Of a DNA stretch of 64,000 bases, positions 9,290 through 18,012 are shown in pieces. The DNA is from an uncultured Hyphomonas sp. (GTDB lineage: Bacteria; Pseudomonadota; Alphaproteobacteria; Caulobacterales; Hyphomonadaceae). Under the pieces are notes generated by a model. That model did not search any database. It worked only from the letters and a program-made list of their open reading frames with translations, and was not told the DNA's origin. Both the position numbers and the translations under genes were made by a program. The stretch covers positions 434,001-498,000 of the forward strand of contig NZ_OY782759.1 in NCBI RefSeq assembly GCF_963678195.1. Reading direction: 5' to 3'. Positions within the stretch are counted from its first letter, which is position 1. Every line of letters begins with the position of its first letter.

Positions 9290-9922
9290 ATGAGTGATCC
9301 CGGTTCGCCAAAAGATTTCTGGAATGCCCGCTATAGCGAAGATGGCTTTGCCTATGGCGAGCGGGCCAGCCGCCTGCTGCTGGGCTTCCGTGACCTGCTG
9401 CAGCCCGGCCAGCGTGCGCTGGTGCCGGCCAGTGGAGAGGGGCGTGATGCCGTGTTCCTGGCTGAGTGCGGACTGGATGTGACGGCGGTCGATATGTCGG
9501 CTGCGGGGCTTGCCCGTACGGCTGAACTCGCTGCGAAGCGCAGCGTTTCCGTCACCTGTATTGAGGCCGATCTCAGCAAGTGGGACTGGCCTGAAGCGGA
9601 ATTCGACTGCGTGGCCGCCATGTTTGCGCACGTGCCGGCGCCATTCCGCCCTGTGCTGCATGGCAAATTTCTCACCACGCTGAAGCCCGGCGGCCATGTT
9701 TTCCTGGAAGGTTTTCTGCCGGAACAGTCAGACTATCAGAAGTCGTATAATTCCGGCGGCCCGCGCGAGCCGTCGATGCTGTTCGACCCGGCGGCCATCC
9801 GCGCCGACTTTGCCGAAGCCGAGGCCGTGTCTTTCCTGACCGGCATCGAAACCCTTTCTGAAGGCCTTTACCATTCCGGGCCGGCTGCACTGATGCGCGC
9901 CGTGTTCCGCAAACCGGAGTAA
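9290..9922 (+). CDS. Class I SAM-dependent methyltransferase (TPMT/TehB-like)
   Basis: This 210-residue protein has DFWNARYSEDGFAYG at the N-terminus. The SAM-binding motif ALVPASGEGRDAVFLAECG has acid post-I motif VTAVDMS, then IEADLSKWDWP and a late LKPGGHVFLEGF. This pattern is typical of small thiopurine/tellurite-type methyltransferases that modify small thiol, selenium or tellurium compounds. The specific substrate is not evident. AAGGAG precedes ATG 9290. It lies between gap and pgk and its stop is 6 bases before pgk, so it is probably co-transcribed with pgk. Confidence 0.87.
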   Translation: MSDPGSPKDFWNARYSEDGFAYGERASRLLLGFRDLLQPGQRALVPASGEGRDAVFLAECGLDVTAVDMSAAGLARTAELAAKRSVSVTCIEADLSKWDWPEAEFDCVAAMFAHVPAPFRPVLHGKFLTTLKPGGHVFLEGFLPEQSDYQKSYNSGGPREPSMLFDPAAIRADFAEAEAVSFLTGIETLSEGLYHSGPAALMRAVFRKPE

Positions 9923-9928
9923 TACACC

Positions 9929-11131
9929 ATGTCCGACTTCCGCCGTATTGATGATGCCGGAGACCTGACCGGCAAGACTGCCCTTGTCCGGGTCGATTTC
10001 AATGTTCCGATGGCAGACGGCAAAGTTACCGATGACACACGCCTGCGCTCCGCGCTGCCAACCGTTGAGGCCCTGCGCGCGAAGGGGGCGAAAGTTGTCC
10101 TGCTCGCGCACTTTGGGCGTCCCAAAGGCCAGATCGTCCTGGAGATGAGCCTGCAACCCATCGCGACTGCCTTCGCCGACGTGCTGGATGCGCCGGTCCA
10201 TTTTGCGGAAAACTGCGGCTTTGGCCCGAAAGCGAAAGCCTTCGTCACCAGCCGTGCGCCGCGTGACGTGATCCTGATGGAGAATACGCGCTTCGAGGCG
10301 GGCGAAGAAAAGAACGATCCGGCCCTGGCTGAAGCCATGGCGGCGCTGGGCGACCTGTTCGTGAACGATGCTTTCTCGGCCGCGCACCGCGCGCATGCCT
10401 CCACTGAAGGCGTGACGCATTTCATCCCGGCCTATGCCGGCAAGGCGATGGAAACCGAACTCGACGCGCTGGAAAAAGCGCTCGGTACGCCGGAGCGGCC
10501 AGTGATGGCCGTTGTCGGCGGGGCGAAAGTCTCGACCAAGATCGACCTTCTGAAAAACCTCGTCTCCAAAGTGGACATGCTGGCCATCGGTGGCGGCATG
10601 GCGAACACATTCCTGGCCGCCAAGGGCGTGGATGTCGGCAAGTCGCTCTGCGAGCATGACCTGGCCGATACGGCGCTGACCATCATGAAGAATGCCGAAG
10701 AGTCGGGCTGTGAGATCCTGCTGCCGCTGGATGTTGCCGTGGCTACCGAATTCAAGGCGCATGCGCCGGATCACCGGGTCTGCAAAGTAGGCGAAGTCAG
10801 CGCAGACGAGATGATCCTCGATGCCGGGCCGCATACGGTCACCGTGCTGACCGAAGCGATGGACAAAGCGAAGACGCTGGTCTGGAACGGCCCGCTCGGC
10901 GCGTTCGAACTTGAGCCGTTCGATACGGCCACGGTGGCTGCAGCCCGGGCCGCGGCAGAGCGGACGAAGGCCGGCAAGCTGATCGCGGTGGCGGGTGGCG
11001 GCGACACGGTTGCTGCGCTGAACCATGCCGGCGTGGCGGCGGATTTCACCTTCGTCTCGACGGCGGGCGGGGCCTTCCTCGAATGGATGGAAGGCAAGCC
11101 GCTGCCGGGCGTGGAAGCGCTCAAGGCCTGA
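9929..11131 (+). CDS. pgk: Phosphoglycerate kinase
   Basis: Pgk transfers phosphate from 1,3-bisphosphoglycerate to ADP in glycolysis and runs in reverse in gluconeogenesis. The 400-residue product has the signature VRVDFNVPM near residue 20 and [10 protein letters not shown]. It also has the hinge-region [10 protein letters not shown] and the nucleotide-binding [12 protein letters not shown]. The length equals that of typical bacterial Pgk. It follows the methyltransferase by 6 bases, and its ribosome site overlaps the end of that gene. Confidence 0.97.
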   Translation: MSDFRRIDDAGDLTGKTALVRVDFNVPMADGKVTDDTRLRSALPTVEALRAKGAKVVLLAHFGRPKGQIVLEMSLQPIATAFADVLDAPVHFAENCGFGPKAKAFVTSRAPRDVILMENTRFEAGEEKNDPALAEAMAALGDLFVNDAFSAAHRAHASTEGVTHFIPAYAGKAMETELDALEKALGTPERPVMAVVGGAKVSTKIDLLKNLVSKVDMLAIGGGMANTFLAAKGVDVGKSLCEHDLADTALTIMKNAEESGCEILLPLDVAVATEFKAHAPDHRVCKVGEVSADEMILDAGPHTVTVLTEAMDKAKTLVWNGPLGAFELEPFDTATVAAARAAAERTKAGKLIAVAGGGDTVAALNHAGVAADFTFVSTAGGAFLEWMEGKPLPGVEALKA

Positions 11132-11436
11132 TCCTTTCCGATACAATTCCCGCAGGGCGGTCCTCTGGTGTCTGAGGGCTGCCTGCGGCAAATCGCGCGG
11201 GAGCCGCACGGATCGGACGGTTTTGGCGATTCGCGGCGCGCCGCCGGAATCCAATTTTGGGTCAGCCCTGTCACCAGAGAGCACCCCATTTCTTGCGGTG
11301 AACCGGCATTTGGCGTGGAATCGAACAGATTTCCCGGCAAAGCATCCGGAATTCACCAGCGGTTGACGCCGCCAACCGGCACGGTACTTGAACGCAAACT
11401 TTGCAAAACAAGCATTGTTCACAGGATCCATTCAGA
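11132..11436. other. Intergenic region, pgk to aldolase
   Basis: About 305 bases without a credible gene; frames here do not resemble known proteins. A weak 7-bp inverted pair (CCGCAGG at 11150, CCTGCGG at 11182) and a TTGACG at 11364 are visible, the latter lacking a good -10 partner. It presumably holds the aldolase promoter, but I cannot place it. Confidence 0.4.
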
Positions 11437-12345
11437 ATGACGGTAGTTGAAATGGCAAACGAGACCATGACGAAGCAGGCAGCAGAGAAGGCGGGCTTTA
11501 TTGCCGCGCTCGACCAGTCTGGCGGTTCAACCCCGAAGGCCCTGCGCCTCTACGGCATCGAGGAAAACGCTTACTCGAACGATGAGGAAATGTTCGGCCT
11601 CATCCACGACATGCGGGCCCGCATCATCAAATCGCCGGCCTTCAATGGCGACAAGGTGATGGGCGCCATCCTGTTCGAACGCACCATGGACGGTGAAATC
11701 GATGGCGTGCCGACAGCTGAATATCTCTGGAAAGAGCGCAGCGTCGTTCCGTTCCTGAAAGTCGACAAGGGCCTCGCCGACGAAGAAAACGGCGTTCAGG
11801 TCATGAAGCCGATGCCGGACCTCGACGCCCTGCTGGAGCGTGCGGTCGCCAAGGGCATCTTCGGCACCAAGATGCGTTCCGTCATCAATGCCGCCAATCA
11901 GGAAGGCATCGCCGCCGTTGTGGCGCAGCAATTCGATGTCGGCCGTCAGATTCTGGGCCATGGCCTGGTTCCGATAATCGAGCCGGAAGTTACCATCTCC
12001 ATCGCTGACAAGGCCGCCGCAGAAGACATCCTGCTGGCTGAAATCCTGAAGCAGCTGGACGCCCTCGGTGCTGACAAACAGATCATGCTGAAGCTGACGC
12101 TGCCGGAGACGGCAAACCTCTACAAGCCGCTGGTCGATCATCCGCGCGTAATGCGCGTCGTGGCCCTGTCGGGCGGTTATTCGCGCGAGGAAGCGTGCCG
12201 CCGTCTGTCCGAAAACACTGGCATGATCGCCTCCTTCTCGCGCGCCCTGACCGAAGGCCTCTCGGCCCAGCAAAGCGATGCAGAGTTTGACTCCGCGCTT
12301 GCTGCATCCATCGACAGCATCTGCGCTGCCTCGATGGCCGGCTGA
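11437..12345 (+). CDS. fda: Class I fructose-bisphosphate aldolase
   Basis: Schiff-base aldolase that interconverts fructose-1,6-bisphosphate with glyceraldehyde-3-phosphate and dihydroxyacetone phosphate. The 302-residue protein matches the bacterial class I (staphylococcal Fda-like) family from [21 protein letters not shown] through [20 protein letters not shown] and [10 protein letters not shown]. The active-site stretch IMLKLTLPE supplies the catalytic lysine, followed by [16 protein letters not shown] 11437 has AGGA upstream and is preferred over ATG 11452 and an unlikely TTG at 11401. It is unrelated in fold chemistry to the metal-dependent class II aldolase of many alphaproteobacteria. 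Confidence 0.95.
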   Translation: MTVVEMANETMTKQAAEKAGFIAALDQSGGSTPKALRLYGIEENAYSNDEEMFGLIHDMRARIIKSPAFNGDKVMGAILFERTMDGEIDGVPTAEYLWKERSVVPFLKVDKGLADEENGVQVMKPMPDLDALLERAVAKGIFGTKMRSVINAANQEGIAAVVAQQFDVGRQILGHGLVPIIEPEVTISIADKAAAEDILLAEILKQLDALGADKQIMLKLTLPETANLYKPLVDHPRVMRVVALSGGYSREEACRRLSENTGMIASFSRALTEGLSAQQSDAEFDSALAASIDSICAASMAG

Positions 12346-12408
12346 TCCCTTTCCGGGAAGGGACGGGCCTGCTGGGCTCTGGACTTCCCGCGAAACGCAA
12401 CGTCATAG

Positions 12409-12437
12409 TGCCCGCCATGAAAATGGCGGGCATTTTT
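12409..12437 (+). terminator. Intrinsic terminator after the aldolase
   Basis: Perfect 10-bp stem TGCCCGCCAT / ATGGCGGGCA with GAAA tetraloop followed by TTTTT. It ends the fda transcript about 60 bases after its stop. Confidence 0.92.
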
Positions 12438-12468
12438 GTTCGCGTAATGCATCACCATAGGGGAAATC

Positions 12469-14550
12469 ATGCCATTCAAGCCTAGCCTTCTCGCCGCTGC
12501 CTCCATCGCTTCGCTCATGCTCCTGCCGGGATGCGGTGCTCCCGCCGACGCCCCGGCGAATCCGGACCGCAGCGCCCTTTCCGATGAAGGCATGGCGATG
12601 CTGGACAAGCTGGTGCTGGCCCCGGCCTCGGCCGACGCGTTTACGGCCCGCTGTGACGCTGCCCTCGCACAGGCTGAGAAAATGCTGGCCGATCTGGAAA
12701 CCCGGCAAGGCCCTGCGGGGGTAGGGGACCTGAAAGATTACGATGCCCTGCTGAACGTCACGTTCGCGGTCGGCTATGGCGAAGCATCGATTGTTGCCGA
12801 GGCCAATCCGGACCCGGCGATCCGGGAAACCGGCGACACCTGCCAGCAGAAGACATCCGACATGACGACCCGGATCTCGCTGTCGCGCCCGGTCTATGAC
12901 CGGCTGTCCACGATCGATGCAACGAAGCTGGATGACCGCTCTGCCTATTTGCTGAAGCGGACCCTCAATGAATACCGCCGGGCCGGGATCGACAAGGACG
13001 AGCCGACCCGGGAGAAGGTGCGCAGCCTGAATGCGGAGCTGGCCGAGCTGTCGACGGAGTTCAACAAGAACCTCCGCGAGATCCAGGGCAGCGTGAAGGT
13101 GACGCCGGAAGATCTTGTCGGCCTGCCGGAAGATTATATTACCGCCCACCCGCCGGGTGAGGACGGAATGGTGACCATCACCACAGACTATCCGGACCTG
13201 TTCCCGATCTATACCTACTCGCCGGATGAAGCGCTTCGCAAAAAACTGGCGGCGGAAGCGCAGAACCGGGCCTATCCGGAAAACGTGGCGTCGCTGCGCG
13301 GTATCCTCGAGAAGCGCTACGAACTGGCCACCACGCTCGGTTATGACAACTGGGCGGCCCTGGTCACCGAGGACAAGATGACAGGCTCGCCTGAAGTGGC
13401 GATCGATTTCCTCGAAGCCGTGGAAGGCGCCGCGCGCAACGCTGCTGAACTGGAATATGACCGGCTGCTGGAAAAACAGCAGGAACTGTCGCCGGAGGCT
13501 ACATCGGTCAGTGACTGGAGCCGCACCTATCTCTCGGAACTGATCCGCAAGTCAGACTATGAACTCGATTCCCAGGAAGTCCGGAAATACTTCGCCTTCA
13601 ACGATGTGCGTGCCGGAATCTTTTCCCTGGTGGAGGATTTGTTCGATGTGGAGATCAAACCCTGGGACGGCGCACCGGTCTGGCAGGAAAGTGTCAGCGC
13701 GCATGAGATGTATCAGGACGGAAAGCTGATCGGCCGCTTCTTCCTCGACATGCATCCGCGCGACGGCAAGTTCAAACATGCCGCAGCTTTCCCCATCCGT
13801 TTCGGTCCGACCTCGGATGGTGTGCCGGTCGCGGCGCTGTTGTGCAATTTCCCCGCAGGCGATCACACGACCGGCCTGATGGAGCACGGGCAGGTCGAAA
13901 CCTTCCTGCATGAGTTCGGCCACCTGATCCACGACATGTTTTCCGGCCAGCCGGACTATGCCAATCTGTCGATGGCCAATCTCGAATGGGACTTCATCGA
14001 AGCTCCGTCGCAGATGCTTGAGAACTGGGTCTGGGACTATGACACGCTGGCCAAGTTCGCCAGGGATGCGGATGGCAATGTGATCCCGCCGGAACTGGTG
14101 GAGAAAATGGTCGCCGCGCGTGACTTCGGCATCGGCGTCGGAACGCTTCGTCAGCTGCTCTACGCCAATGTCTCGCTCGACTACTACAATCGTCCGCCTT
14201 CGGAGGTCGATTTCGACGAGATCTGGGACGAGAACCAGTCAAAGCTGAGCCCGTTCGAGACGCTGCCGGAGACGCACCCCTATGCCAGCTTCGGGCATCT
14301 CGATGGCTATTCGGCGATCTATTACACCTATCAATGGTCGCTCGCGATTTCGACGGACCTGTTCTCCGAGTTCGAGGCGACTGGCCTGCGCAACGGGGAG
14401 ACGGCCAAGCGTTATCGCGATCTTGTTCTGGCCCCGGGCTCGTCCAAGCCGGCGGCAGAGCTGGTGCATGACTTCCTCGGCCGCGACTGGTCGCCGGATG
14501 CCTATGAAGCCTACCTCCTGAACGCGGCTGAGGCCGAGACGGAAGAATAG
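12469..14550 (+). CDS. M3-family metallopeptidase lipoprotein (oligopeptidase)
   Basis: A 693-residue zinc oligopeptidase related to thimet oligopeptidase and Dcp, which cut short peptides. Zinc ligands are H481 and H485 in LHEFGHLIHD, with catalytic E482, and E511 in FIEAPSQMLENW; spacing matches the family. A lipobox LLPGC with C22 follows a short signal, so it is likely anchored to a membrane on the periplasmic side. The long helical N-terminal domain (DRSALSDEGM...) is typical. The C-terminal FGHLDGYSAIYYTYQWS contains the conserved substrate-gripping tyrosines. It starts a run with thiE and the SuhB-like gene. A 9-bp hairpin (14568-14590) without T-run follows it. Confidence 0.92.
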   Translation: MPFKPSLLAAASIASLMLLPGCGAPADAPANPDRSALSDEGMAMLDKLVLAPASADAFTARCDAALAQAEKMLADLETRQGPAGVGDLKDYDALLNVTFAVGYGEASIVAEANPDPAIRETGDTCQQKTSDMTTRISLSRPVYDRLSTIDATKLDDRSAYLLKRTLNEYRRAGIDKDEPTREKVRSLNAELAELSTEFNKNLREIQGSVKVTPEDLVGLPEDYITAHPPGEDGMVTITTDYPDLFPIYTYSPDEALRKKLAAEAQNRAYPENVASLRGILEKRYELATTLGYDNWAALVTEDKMTGSPEVAIDFLEAVEGAARNAAELEYDRLLEKQQELSPEATSVSDWSRTYLSELIRKSDYELDSQEVRKYFAFNDVRAGIFSLVEDLFDVEIKPWDGAPVWQESVSAHEMYQDGKLIGRFFLDMHPRDGKFKHAAAFPIRFGPTSDGVPVAALLCNFPAGDHTTGLMEHGQVETFLHEFGHLIHDMFSGQPDYANLSMANLEWDFIEAPSQMLENWVWDYDTLAKFARDADGNVIPPELVEKMVAARDFGIGVGTLRQLLYANVSLDYYNRPPSEVDFDEIWDENQSKLSPFETLPETHPYASFGHLDGYSAIYYTYQWSLAISTDLFSEFEATGLRNGETAKRYRDLVLAPGSSKPAAELVHDFLGRDWSPDAYEAYLLNAAEAETEE

Positions 14551-14611
14551 ACTTCACCGCTACGGTACGGGCTGGCTTGCCGCCAGCCCGGAACCGTCGC
14601 ATCTAGGCGCC

Positions 14612-15283
14612 ATGTCGGAACCCGAATACACCCGCCCGCGTACGCGGCTCTATCTGATCACGCCGCCCCGTATCGATGATATCGATGCGTTTGCCGCAAT
14701 TCTGGAAACGGCCTTTTCTGCCGGCGACATCGCCTGTCTGCAGCTGCGCCTGAAGCAGGCGGATGGCAGCATCGACGAGGCCGCCACACGAGAGATCAGC
14801 GCGGCCGTCACCGAAATGGCGCAGGCTTATGGCGCCGCCGTCCTGATCAATGACAGTCCGAAGCTGGCCGTGGAGCTTGGCGCGGATGGTGTTCACGTCG
14901 GCTGGGATGACATGCCGGTGAAAGACGCCCGCGCGATTGTCGGCAAGGACATGATCGTCGGGGCGACTGCCAAGAACTCCCGCCACATTGCCATGCAGGC
15001 AGGGGAGGCGGGAGCCGATTATGTCGCCTTCGGCGCCTTTTATCCGACCGGCACCAAGACCGGCACTGTGCCAGCCAGCCCGGACCTCCTGGAAATCTGG
15101 CAGGAGAGCATGGAAATTCCCTGCGTCGCGATCGGCGGCATTACGGTAGAGAACGCCGCGCCGCTGGTGGCAGCCGGGGCGGATTTCATTGCCGTCTCCG
15201 CCGGTGTCTGGGACCATCCGGATGGCGCCCCGGCAGCGGTTGCAGCCTTCAATGCGCTCTTCGATTCCTTGGCAGCGGATTAA
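14612..15283 (+). CDS. thiE: Thiamine-phosphate synthase (ThiE-like)
   Basis: ThiE joins HMP pyrophosphate and thiazole phosphate to thiamine phosphate. The 223-residue TIM-barrel protein has YLITPP at the start and LQLRLK, a variant of the usual QLREK. It then shows LINDSPKLAVELGADGVHVG, GATAKNSRHIAMQAGEAGADYVAFG and VAIGGIT. The overall order fits ThiE. Two variations, LRLK and INDSPK (usually INDR), leave open that it is a ThiE paralogue. It is far from thiC (56427), and no TPP riboswitch is visible in front. Confidence 0.82.
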   Translation: MSEPEYTRPRTRLYLITPPRIDDIDAFAAILETAFSAGDIACLQLRLKQADGSIDEAATREISAAVTEMAQAYGAAVLINDSPKLAVELGADGVHVGWDDMPVKDARAIVGKDMIVGATAKNSRHIAMQAGEAGADYVAFGAFYPTGTKTGTVPASPDLLEIWQESMEIPCVAIGGITVENAAPLVAAGADFIAVSAGVWDHPDGAPAAVAAFNALFDSLAAD

Positions 15284-15365
15284 CACTCCGGCGCCTTGAC
15301 CCTTTGCCGACAAAGGCTTACGCCGCCCGCTCTTCCGCAAGAATTGCGACCGGACGCTGTTTCAC

Positions 15366-16187
15366 ATGTCAAAACCCTCTCCCGTTGGATCCGTAATGAT
15401 CGCTGCCGCCCGCGCTGCCGGGCGTTCGCTGGCGCGTGATTTTGGTGAAGTCGAAAACCTTCAGGTCTCGAAAAAAGGCCCGGCGGACTTTGTGTCCAAT
15501 GCCGATCACCGCGCCGAAGAGATCATCTTCACCCACCTCAGCAAGGCCCGTCCGGGCTATGGCTTCGTGATGGAAGAGCGCGGCCTTGTCGAAGGTACCG
15601 ACAAATCCAACCGCTTCATCGTCGATCCGCTCGACGGAACGCTGAACTTCCTGCATGGCCAGCCGCATTTTGCTGTGTCCATTGCGCTGGAACGTGATGG
15701 CGAGCTGCTGACCGGCGTCGTGTTCGACGTTGCCAAGAACGAGATCTTCTGGGCCGAGACCGGCCGCGGCGCCTGGCTGGACAATCGCAAGCTGCGCGTG
15801 GCGGCCCGCCGGAACCTGAACGAGTCGGTCATCGCCACCGGCACGCCCTGGCATGGCAAGTCTGAAGAGAGCCACATCACCTTCGCCCGCGAACTCGCCG
15901 CGATGACACCGGCCACCGCCGGGATCCGCCGCAACGGATCTGCCGCGCTGGACCTTGCCTGGGTCGCTGCCGGCCGGTTTGACGGCTTCTGGGAGCGCAA
16001 CCTGCAATCCTGGGATATCGCTGCCGGCATCGTGCTGGTCCGTGAAGCCGGTGGTATGATCAGCGAGCTGGACGGCGGCGATGTGATGCAGACCGGTTCG
16101 ATCCTGGCTGCCAATGAGGACCTGCATTCGAAGCTCGAAAAGCAGATCCGTCATGCGGGGTCTTTCGGCAAGGCCGCCTCCGTCTGA
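15366..16187 (+). CDS. suhB: Inositol monophosphatase family protein (SuhB-like)
   Basis: Mg-dependent sugar phosphatase fold of 273 residues. Metal-binding motifs are visible in order: ADHRAEEIIF, the DPLDGTLNF loop (residues near 80) that gives two metal-binding aspartates, and WDIAAGIVLVREAGG near the C-terminus. SuhB hydrolyses inositol-1-phosphate and in enterobacteria also binds the rRNA antitermination complex. Which role holds here cannot be told. The start at 15366 follows the ThiE-like gene by about 80 bases. Confidence 0.9.
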   Translation: MSKPSPVGSVMIAAARAAGRSLARDFGEVENLQVSKKGPADFVSNADHRAEEIIFTHLSKARPGYGFVMEERGLVEGTDKSNRFIVDPLDGTLNFLHGQPHFAVSIALERDGELLTGVVFDVAKNEIFWAETGRGAWLDNRKLRVAARRNLNESVIATGTPWHGKSEESHITFARELAAMTPATAGIRRNGSAALDLAWVAAGRFDGFWERNLQSWDIAAGIVLVREAGGMISELDGGDVMQTGSILAANEDLHSKLEKQIRHAGSFGKAASV

Positions 16188-16276
16188 GCGCCTTTGCCGG
16201 CGGGGAACGCCGAAAATAATTGATGACGCTCGCGTCACCTATTTCATTATCCGTAAAAACACGTAATCTGTGTCTC

Positions 16277-17776
16277 ATGACACAGCCAGATACAGACGTT
16301 CTCATCATTGGCGCGGGCCTTTCGGGCATCGGCGCTGCCGTTCACCTCGGCAAGCAGTGCCCCGGCAAGACTTATCGGATCTTTGAGCAGCGGAGCGCCA
16401 TGGGCGGGACCTGGGACCTGTTCCGCTATCCGGGCATCCGCTCGGATTCGGACATGCACACGCTGGGCTTCAACTTCAAACCCTGGACCGAGGCCAAGGC
16501 CATCGCCGACGGCCCGTCGATCCGCAACTATGTCCGCGAAACCGCGGATGAGTATGGCATCACGCCCCATATCCAGTTCGACACGAAGATCGTGGCGGCA
16601 GACTGGTCGAGCCCTGATCAGGTCTGGCACATTACGGCGGAAGACACGAAAACGGGCCTGCGCAGCGAACTGACGGCGCGGTTCCTGTTCATGTGCGGCG
16701 GCTACTACAATTATGACGAGGGCTACCGGCCGGACTTCCCGGGCGAGGAAAATTACAAGGGCCTCTTCGTGCACCCGCAGCACTGGCCGGAAGATCTCGA
16801 CTATTCCGGCAAGAAGGTTGTGATCATCGGCTCCGGTGCAACGGCGATGACGCTGGTGCCAGCCATGGCGGAGAAAGCCGGGCATGTGACCATGCTGCAG
16901 CGCTCGCCGACCTATGTCGTCTCCCGCCCGGCGGTGGACAAACTTGCGAACTTCCTGCGAACCATCTTGCCGGACAGCTGGGCCTATGCGCTGATCCGCT
17001 GGCGGAACGTCGCCTTCCAGCAATACTTCTTCCGCAAGACGCGCGAGAATCCTCAGCAGGCCAAGGAACGCCTCCTCAAAATGGTGCGTGAGGAACTTGG
17101 ACCCGACTATGATGTCGAGACGCATTTCACGCCGAGCTACAATCCGTGGGAACAGCGGCTGTGCCTGGTGCCGGATTCGGATCTTTTCAATGTTCTGAAA
17201 TCCGGAAAGGCCAGCGTCGAGACCGATCATATCGAAACCTTCACGGAGAAGGGGATCAGGCTCAAATCCGGCAAGGAGCTGGAGGCCGACATTGTGGTGA
17301 CAGCGACAGGGCTGAACCTTGTCTTCATGAACGGCGTCGATGTTTCGCTGGACGGGACGAAGGTCGATCCCGGCAAACTGCTGAACTACAAAGGCGTGAT
17401 GCTGTCCAACATGCCGAACCTCGCGGTGACGTTCGGCTATACGAATGCGTCCTGGACGCTAAAGGCGGACCTGACCAGCGAATATGTCTGCCGCCTGATC
17501 AATCTGATGGATCAGAAGGGCGCGACCTCGGCCATGCCGTACCTGCCGGCCTTCCCGAATGAGACAGAGCCGTTCGTGGATTTCTCGTCCGGCTATTTCC
17601 AGCGCGTGATGGACCAGTTCCCGCGCCAGCACACCGAGGCGCCCTGGAAGCTGCATCAGAGCTACTTCACCGACCGGAAGAATTTGCGGGAGGAGCCGAT
17701 CGAGGATGGCGTGATGCAGTTCACCACGCCCGCTGATGCCGCTACCCCGAAACCGGCGCTTCAGGCCGCAGAATAA
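16277..17776 (+). CDS. FAD-dependent monooxygenase (Baeyer-Villiger/FMO type)
   Basis: A 499-residue class B flavoprotein monooxygenase. FAD binding is shown by VLIIGAGLSGIGAA at the N-terminus, followed by GGTWDLFRYPGIRSDSDMHT, a family hallmark. The NADPH-binding motif VVIIGSGATAMT follows. The Baeyer-Villiger fingerprint FxGxxxHxxxWP is present as YKGLFVHPQHWP, with F changed to Y. Substrates of relatives are ketones, steroids and sulfur or nitrogen compounds. Start 16277 puts the FAD motif near residue 10; an upstream ATG at 16220 would add 19 unconserved residues. Upstream is a 14-base palindrome, TGACGCTCGCGTCA (16224-16237), which may be an operator. Confidence 0.9.
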   Translation: MTQPDTDVLIIGAGLSGIGAAVHLGKQCPGKTYRIFEQRSAMGGTWDLFRYPGIRSDSDMHTLGFNFKPWTEAKAIADGPSIRNYVRETADEYGITPHIQFDTKIVAADWSSPDQVWHITAEDTKTGLRSELTARFLFMCGGYYNYDEGYRPDFPGEENYKGLFVHPQHWPEDLDYSGKKVVIIGSGATAMTLVPAMAEKAGHVTMLQRSPTYVVSRPAVDKLANFLRTILPDSWAYALIRWRNVAFQQYFFRKTRENPQQAKERLLKMVREELGPDYDVETHFTPSYNPWEQRLCLVPDSDLFNVLKSGKASVETDHIETFTEKGIRLKSGKELEADIVVTATGLNLVFMNGVDVSLDGTKVDPGKLLNYKGVMLSNMPNLAVTFGYTNASWTLKADLTSEYVCRLINLMDQKGATSAMPYLPAFPNETEPFVDFSSGYFQRVMDQFPRQHTEAPWKLHQSYFTDRKNLREEPIEDGVMQFTTPADAATPKPALQAAE

Positions 17777-17851
17777 GCCGCCTCTAAACAAAGGCCTGCA
17801 GGCTTCCTATCTGTCACCCGTAAGGGGCGTACAGAAAAAAGGAGTGTCTGT

Positions 17852-18010
17852 ATGTGGTTGTGGCTATTGTGGTGGTGTGTGGATGATCACATTGCCGAAG
17901 CGGTCGGCGCGCCGGGGCTTGGCGAACTGCCGATCTGGGTGCCATTGATCCTGTCGCTGGCGTTCGCGTTCACGGTGGACGGCAAGGTCAAGAAATGGAA
18001 GCGCGGCTGA
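17852..18010 (+). CDS. Small Trp-rich membrane protein, unknown
   Basis: A 52-residue frame starts with ATG 17852 behind a good ribosome site (AAAAGGAG, 17835-17843). It begins MWLWLLWWCV, with five tryptophans in the first eight residues. A soluble, acidic stretch (DDHIAEAVGAPGLGELP) and one clear transmembrane segment (IWVPLILSLAFAFTV) follow, with a basic end KVKKWKRG. Topology would place the C-terminus in the cytoplasm. I do not recognise the family. It ends two bases from the convergent ABC gene. The strong ribosome site and charge pattern argue that it is real. Confidence 0.6.
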   Translation: MWLWLLWWCVDDHIAEAVGAPGLGELPIWVPLILSLAFAFTVDGKVKKWKRG

Positions 18011-18012
18011 TC

